This document shows, in pieces, positions 61,500-64,000 of a stretch of DNA of 64,000 bases. Origin of the DNA: DATKHR01 sp036557365 (GTDB lineage: Bacteria > Acidobacteriota > Vicinamibacteria > Vicinamibacterales > CAVVIG01). How positions within the stretch are numbered: the stretch's first letter is position 1; the number at the start of each line of letters is the position of its first letter. The stretch is taken from NCBI GenBank assembly GCA_036557365.1, contig DATBHR010000098.1, positions 186,001 to 250,000 of the forward strand, given 5' to 3'. The notes under the pieces are model-generated. The model saw only the letters and a program-made list of their open reading frames with translations. It was not told the DNA's origin and did no database searches. Both the position numbers and the translations under genes were made by a program.

Positions 61500-62993
61500 C
61501 TACGCGCCAGCAATGAGCGCCGCGAATGCGCGATCCAGCTCGCTCTGCGCCGCGGCCAAACGGCGGCGCTGCGCGCTGACCCACTCGACGTCGGCCGCGA
61601 GCCGCGTCTCCCCTTCCGACAACATCCGCTTCACTTCGGCCGGCTGCGATCCGCCCAGGCCCCGGCGGCTGAGGACGATATACGTCGGATCGAAGGCGTG
61701 CTGCAGCTGCGCCGCCGTGAGCGGGAGCTTCTCTCCAGTCACCTCCTTATAGATCCGCACCGCCTCCTGATACGGAATGTCCTTCGGCACCAGGTTGTGG
61801 CCGCGTCCGTACGTCGTCAGCTCGGACGCGAAGTGATGGCCGATGCGAAACGGCACATCGCACTCGCGCAGCAGCATGTCTGCGACTTCCGTCATCGTCG
61901 AGTAGTCGGCGTTGACTTCGGCGAGCGCGCGCGCGGGATTGATGACCAAGTTATCGAGGACCGTGCTGAACGCGCGGTACATGGCACGGGCGCGATCCGT
62001 TGTCTGCACGACAGGACCCTGCCGCCGATAGTCGTAGTCGCCAACCGACGTGTTGTGCGCGAGGATGAACACGCGACCGGCGTCACCGACGACGGTGCTG
62101 CTCACCTCGCGGAGTCCGGTAATCGCGTTCGGGTTGCGCTTCTGCGGCATGATGCTGCTCGCGGTCGTCAGTCCCTCGCCTTCCTTGATCATGATCCACG
62201 GCGTCGGCTCGTGATACTGAATCAGCAGATCCTGGCTGAATTGCCCGAGATGGAGCGCGGAAGTCGCGAGCACGCTCACGAGCTCCGTCGCGAAATCGAC
62301 CGACGACATGTGGTTCGCGTCGTAGGAGTTCTCGACGACGGCGTCGAAGCCGAGCAGCGTGGCGAGGCGCGCGCGATCGAGCGCGAATCCCGACGTCGCG
62401 AGCGCGGCGGCGCCGAGGGGGCTGCGGTTCACGCGCGCATACGAGGCGCGCAGCCGTTCGGCGTCACGATCGAGCGCCTGCGCAGTTGCCGACAGGTAGT
62501 GCGCGAGCGACGTCGGCTGCGCCTGGACGTCGAGCGTGTAGGCCGGCACGATCGTGTCGAGATGCTTGCTGGCAAGCGCGAGCAACTTCGTCCGTGATTC
62601 GTTGAGCGCTTCGAAGTCGGACAGCAGCGCCTCGCGCGCGTAGTCGCGCTGATAGGTGGATTCGATGTCCTGACGGCTGCGTCCGGTATGCATGCGGGAC
62701 GCGTCGGGCCCAGCGGCGGCAATCACCATCGGCTCGAAATCGAAGTAGTCGGTCGGCCGCGGTGCTCCGGGAACCGCCTGACTGTCGATCGCGGTGCGAA
62801 TACCCCTGGCGATCTTCGAAGCGAGCGGCCGCGGAACGATACCCGTCTCCGCGAGCATGACGATGGACGCCTTGTTGATCTCGCCGATGTAATAGAAGGT
62901 GTCGTGCGGGGGCATGGCGCTCTGCGCGCGAGCCGCGACGACGGTCACCGCAAGTCCCGCGACGACGAAGCCGATCGCGTGCAGCTGTTTCAT
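61500..62993 (-). CDS. Secreted argininosuccinate-lyase-like protein
   Basis: A 497-residue member of the fumarase/aspartase superfamily closest to argininosuccinate lyase: HTGRSRQD (102-109, ASL HTGRSRND), SPLGAAAL at 191, and the catalytic loop ASSIMPQKRNPN with S279-S280. Unlike a cytoplasmic ArgH it has a signal peptide (MKQLHAIGFVVAGLAVTVVAARAQ). The Asn-to-Gln change in the first motif and export suggest another substrate with a carboxylated amine. It is 65 bases upstream of the PHM-like gene on the same strand, so a shared transcript is possible. Confidence 0.85.
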   Translation of the reverse strand: MKQLHAIGFVVAGLAVTVVAARAQSAMPPHDTFYYIGEINKASIVMLAETGIVPRPLASKIARGIRTAIDSQAVPGAPRPTDYFDFEPMVIAAAGPDASRMHTGRSRQDIESTYQRDYAREALLSDFEALNESRTKLLALASKHLDTIVPAYTLDVQAQPTSLAHYLSATAQALDRDAERLRASYARVNRSPLGAAALATSGFALDRARLATLLGFDAVVENSYDANHMSSVDFATELVSVLATSALHLGQFSQDLLIQYHEPTPWIMIKEGEGLTTASSIMPQKRNPNAITGLREVSSTVVGDAGRVFILAHNTSVGDYDYRRQGPVVQTTDRARAMYRAFSTVLDNLVINPARALAEVNADYSTMTEVADMLLRECDVPFRIGHHFASELTTYGRGHNLVPKDIPYQEAVRIYKEVTGEKLPLTAAQLQHAFDPTYIVLSRRGLGGSQPAEVKRMLSEGETRLAADVEWVSAQRRRLAAAQSELDRAFAALIAGA

Positions 62994-63144
62994 AGCGGCT
63001 CATCTTACCGCTGCCGCCATTTGCCGGATCCAGACGCCTTGCGGACCTGCGTTTTGCGATTGGATCCGTCAGAATCACTACCGTTACGGACCGTCAGGTG
63101 GATATAGTGGCGACTGCACAACTTCTTTCGTGAGAGGACCCGTC

Positions 63145-63849
63145 ATGCGTCTCATTTCCGGTTCGGCACTCGCCCTCGCGATCGTTTCCCTTGCGCCCGC
63201 GGTCTTCAGTGCTCACGGTCAGGAGGGTGCCCGCGCCATCGCAGGTGGCGGCATCTCCGTGCCTGGCTGGACTGGAAAGATCGACGCCAGCGAAGAAAAG
63301 GCCGGGCAGATCTTGAACAACTCCAAACTCTCGCAGAGCGGCAACGTTCTTCACGTGACGACCGGTCCGGCAGTGACGTACTGGAACCCGGCCAACAAGG
63401 CCACCGGCAACTACACCGTGAAGGCCACCTTTAACGAGCCGAAGTACATGAGCATCAACGACCACCCGCACCCCTACGGCATCGTCATCGGCGGCAACGA
63501 TCTGGGCACGTCCGACCAGAGCTACCTGTACTGCGCCGCGTACGGCGACGGCACATTCATCGTGCGTGGATTCGGCCCCGCGCCGTTTCAGATGGGAGGC
63601 AGGAATCCGCAGGCGAACGCCGCGGTGCACAAGGCAGCGGGCCGTAACCAGCCGGTGACTCAGGAAATCGCGCTGTCCGTGAAAGGCAATCGCGTCGAAT
63701 GTGCGATCAACGGCACGGTCGTCGCCGGATACGACAAAGCCGCGCTGGTCACGCCGGGAAAGCTCAAGTCCACAGATGGCGTCTACGGCATCCGTTTCTC
63801 CCACAACACCGACGCAACCGTCACAGGACTGAGCATGACCAAGGAGTAA
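63145..63849 (+). CDS. Secreted beta-sandwich protein (LamG/DUF1080-like)
   Basis: A 234-residue protein with GAGAGGA before ATG 63145 and a signal (ISGSALALAIVSLAPAVFSAHG). The mature part is a beta-sandwich: GWTGKIDASEEKAGQILNNS, TYWNPANKATGNYTVKATF, HPHPYGIVIGGNDL and YGIRFSHNTDATVTGLSM. This pattern is like concanavalin/LamG-type folds and the DUF1080 (3-keto-disaccharide hydrolase) fold. No clear catalytic residue is conserved, so a binding role is possible. It converges on the last gene of the window. Confidence 0.7.
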   Translation: MRLISGSALALAIVSLAPAVFSAHGQEGARAIAGGGISVPGWTGKIDASEEKAGQILNNSKLSQSGNVLHVTTGPAVTYWNPANKATGNYTVKATFNEPKYMSINDHPHPYGIVIGGNDLGTSDQSYLYCAAYGDGTFIVRGFGPAPFQMGGRNPQANAAVHKAAGRNQPVTQEIALSVKGNRVECAINGTVVAGYDKAALVTPGKLKSTDGVYGIRFSHNTDATVTGLSMTKE

Positions 63850-63851
63850 GG

Positions 63852-64000
63852 CTACGCACCTGGCAGGATCACGCTGATGGCGTAACTTCCGGAAGAGTAG
63901 GTCTTGTCGCGCGCGACGAGATCGAGCGTCTTCACGCCCGTCAGGAACCACGTTCGCGAGATCACGGCATTCAGCTTGTTGATGACGCCGTCAGGCACCG
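63852..64000 (-). CDS. Unidentified gene, C-terminal fragment
   Basis: The minus strand from the window edge is open to a stop at 63854-63852. The last 48 residues read VPDGVINKLNAVISRT, then a beta-rich end (KTLDLVARDKTYSSGSYAISV, ILPGA). Codon use fits a real gene. It is too short to name. The stop is two bases from the convergent gene. Confidence 0.5.
   Translation of the reverse strand, partial: VPDGVINKLNAVISRTWFLTGVKTLDLVARDKTYSSGSYAISVILPGA

Overview
The window is a high-GC, densely coded bacterial chromosome segment with no rRNA, CRISPR array, prophage or insertion sequence that I could recognise. Gene content points to a soil Acidobacteriota, most likely of the Vicinamibacteria type. 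The reasons are very many secreted hydrolases with Sec or twin-arginine signals, M28 and M64 peptidases, TolB-like propellers, amidohydrolases, carboxypeptidase-regulatory-like domains joined to cytochrome c motifs, and a sortilin-like repeat protein. This is inference from gene types, not a phylogenetic result.

Layout. 1-4 kb: the 3' end of a BNR/sortilin-like protein, a scrambled remnant of an MBL-fold hydrolase gene, small secreted proteins (lipocalin-like, cupin) and an APC permease. 4-8 kb: a translationally coupled M28 peptidase and MetX-like alpha/beta hydrolase, then the intact MBL hydrolase to which the remnant is related. 7.8-10.1 kb: a minus-strand translation cluster of tRNA-Ser(GCT), gltX, a KGG stress protein gene and tRNA-Gln(CTG). 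10-15.3 kb: amidohydrolase, MHS-type MFS transporter, small membrane protein, Tll0287-like haem protein and a bipolar histone-H1-like protein. 15.3-21.4 kb (all minus): an APC permease coupled to an M64 peptidase, an M28 peptidase, a NUDIX hydrolase and an Rsm22-like methyltransferase.

21.4-24 kb holds the most unusual pair: a PA2779-family membrane protein followed by one polypeptide that joins a C39-like cysteine peptidase, a TPR-like region and what looks like an outer-membrane beta-barrel. 24-38 kb: carboxylesterase, TolB-like propeller, amidase, two tandem paralogous secreted beta-rich proteins, PQQ-type sugar dehydrogenase, CocE/NonD hydrolase and an MBL-fold protein that has lost its metal motif. 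38-43 kb: a KirBac potassium channel and a divergent cluster of three secreted CxxCH proteins. 43-47 kb: DUF1801 protein, then a QueA-like gene overlapping an SDR gene. These are divergent from soxR, with a perfect palindromic soxbox between them, and a CapA-like gene follows. 47-54.7 kb: an epimerase, a DUF1326 protein, a D-aminoacylase-like lipoprotein coupled to gamma-glutamyltransferase, a serine hydrolase and MscS. 54.7-58.7 kb: a hybrid histidine kinase overlapping a PP2C response regulator. 58.8-64 kb: tRNA-Ser(TGA), a GNAT protein, a cytochrome/PHM-like fusion, a secreted argininosuccinate-lyase-like protein, a secreted beta-sandwich protein, and the 3' end of one more minus-strand gene.

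Taken together the region reads as a scavenging platform. Exported peptidases, esterases, amidases and lyases act in the periplasm or outside the cell, APC/MFS carriers import the products, and periplasmic cytochrome proteins probably add redox functions.
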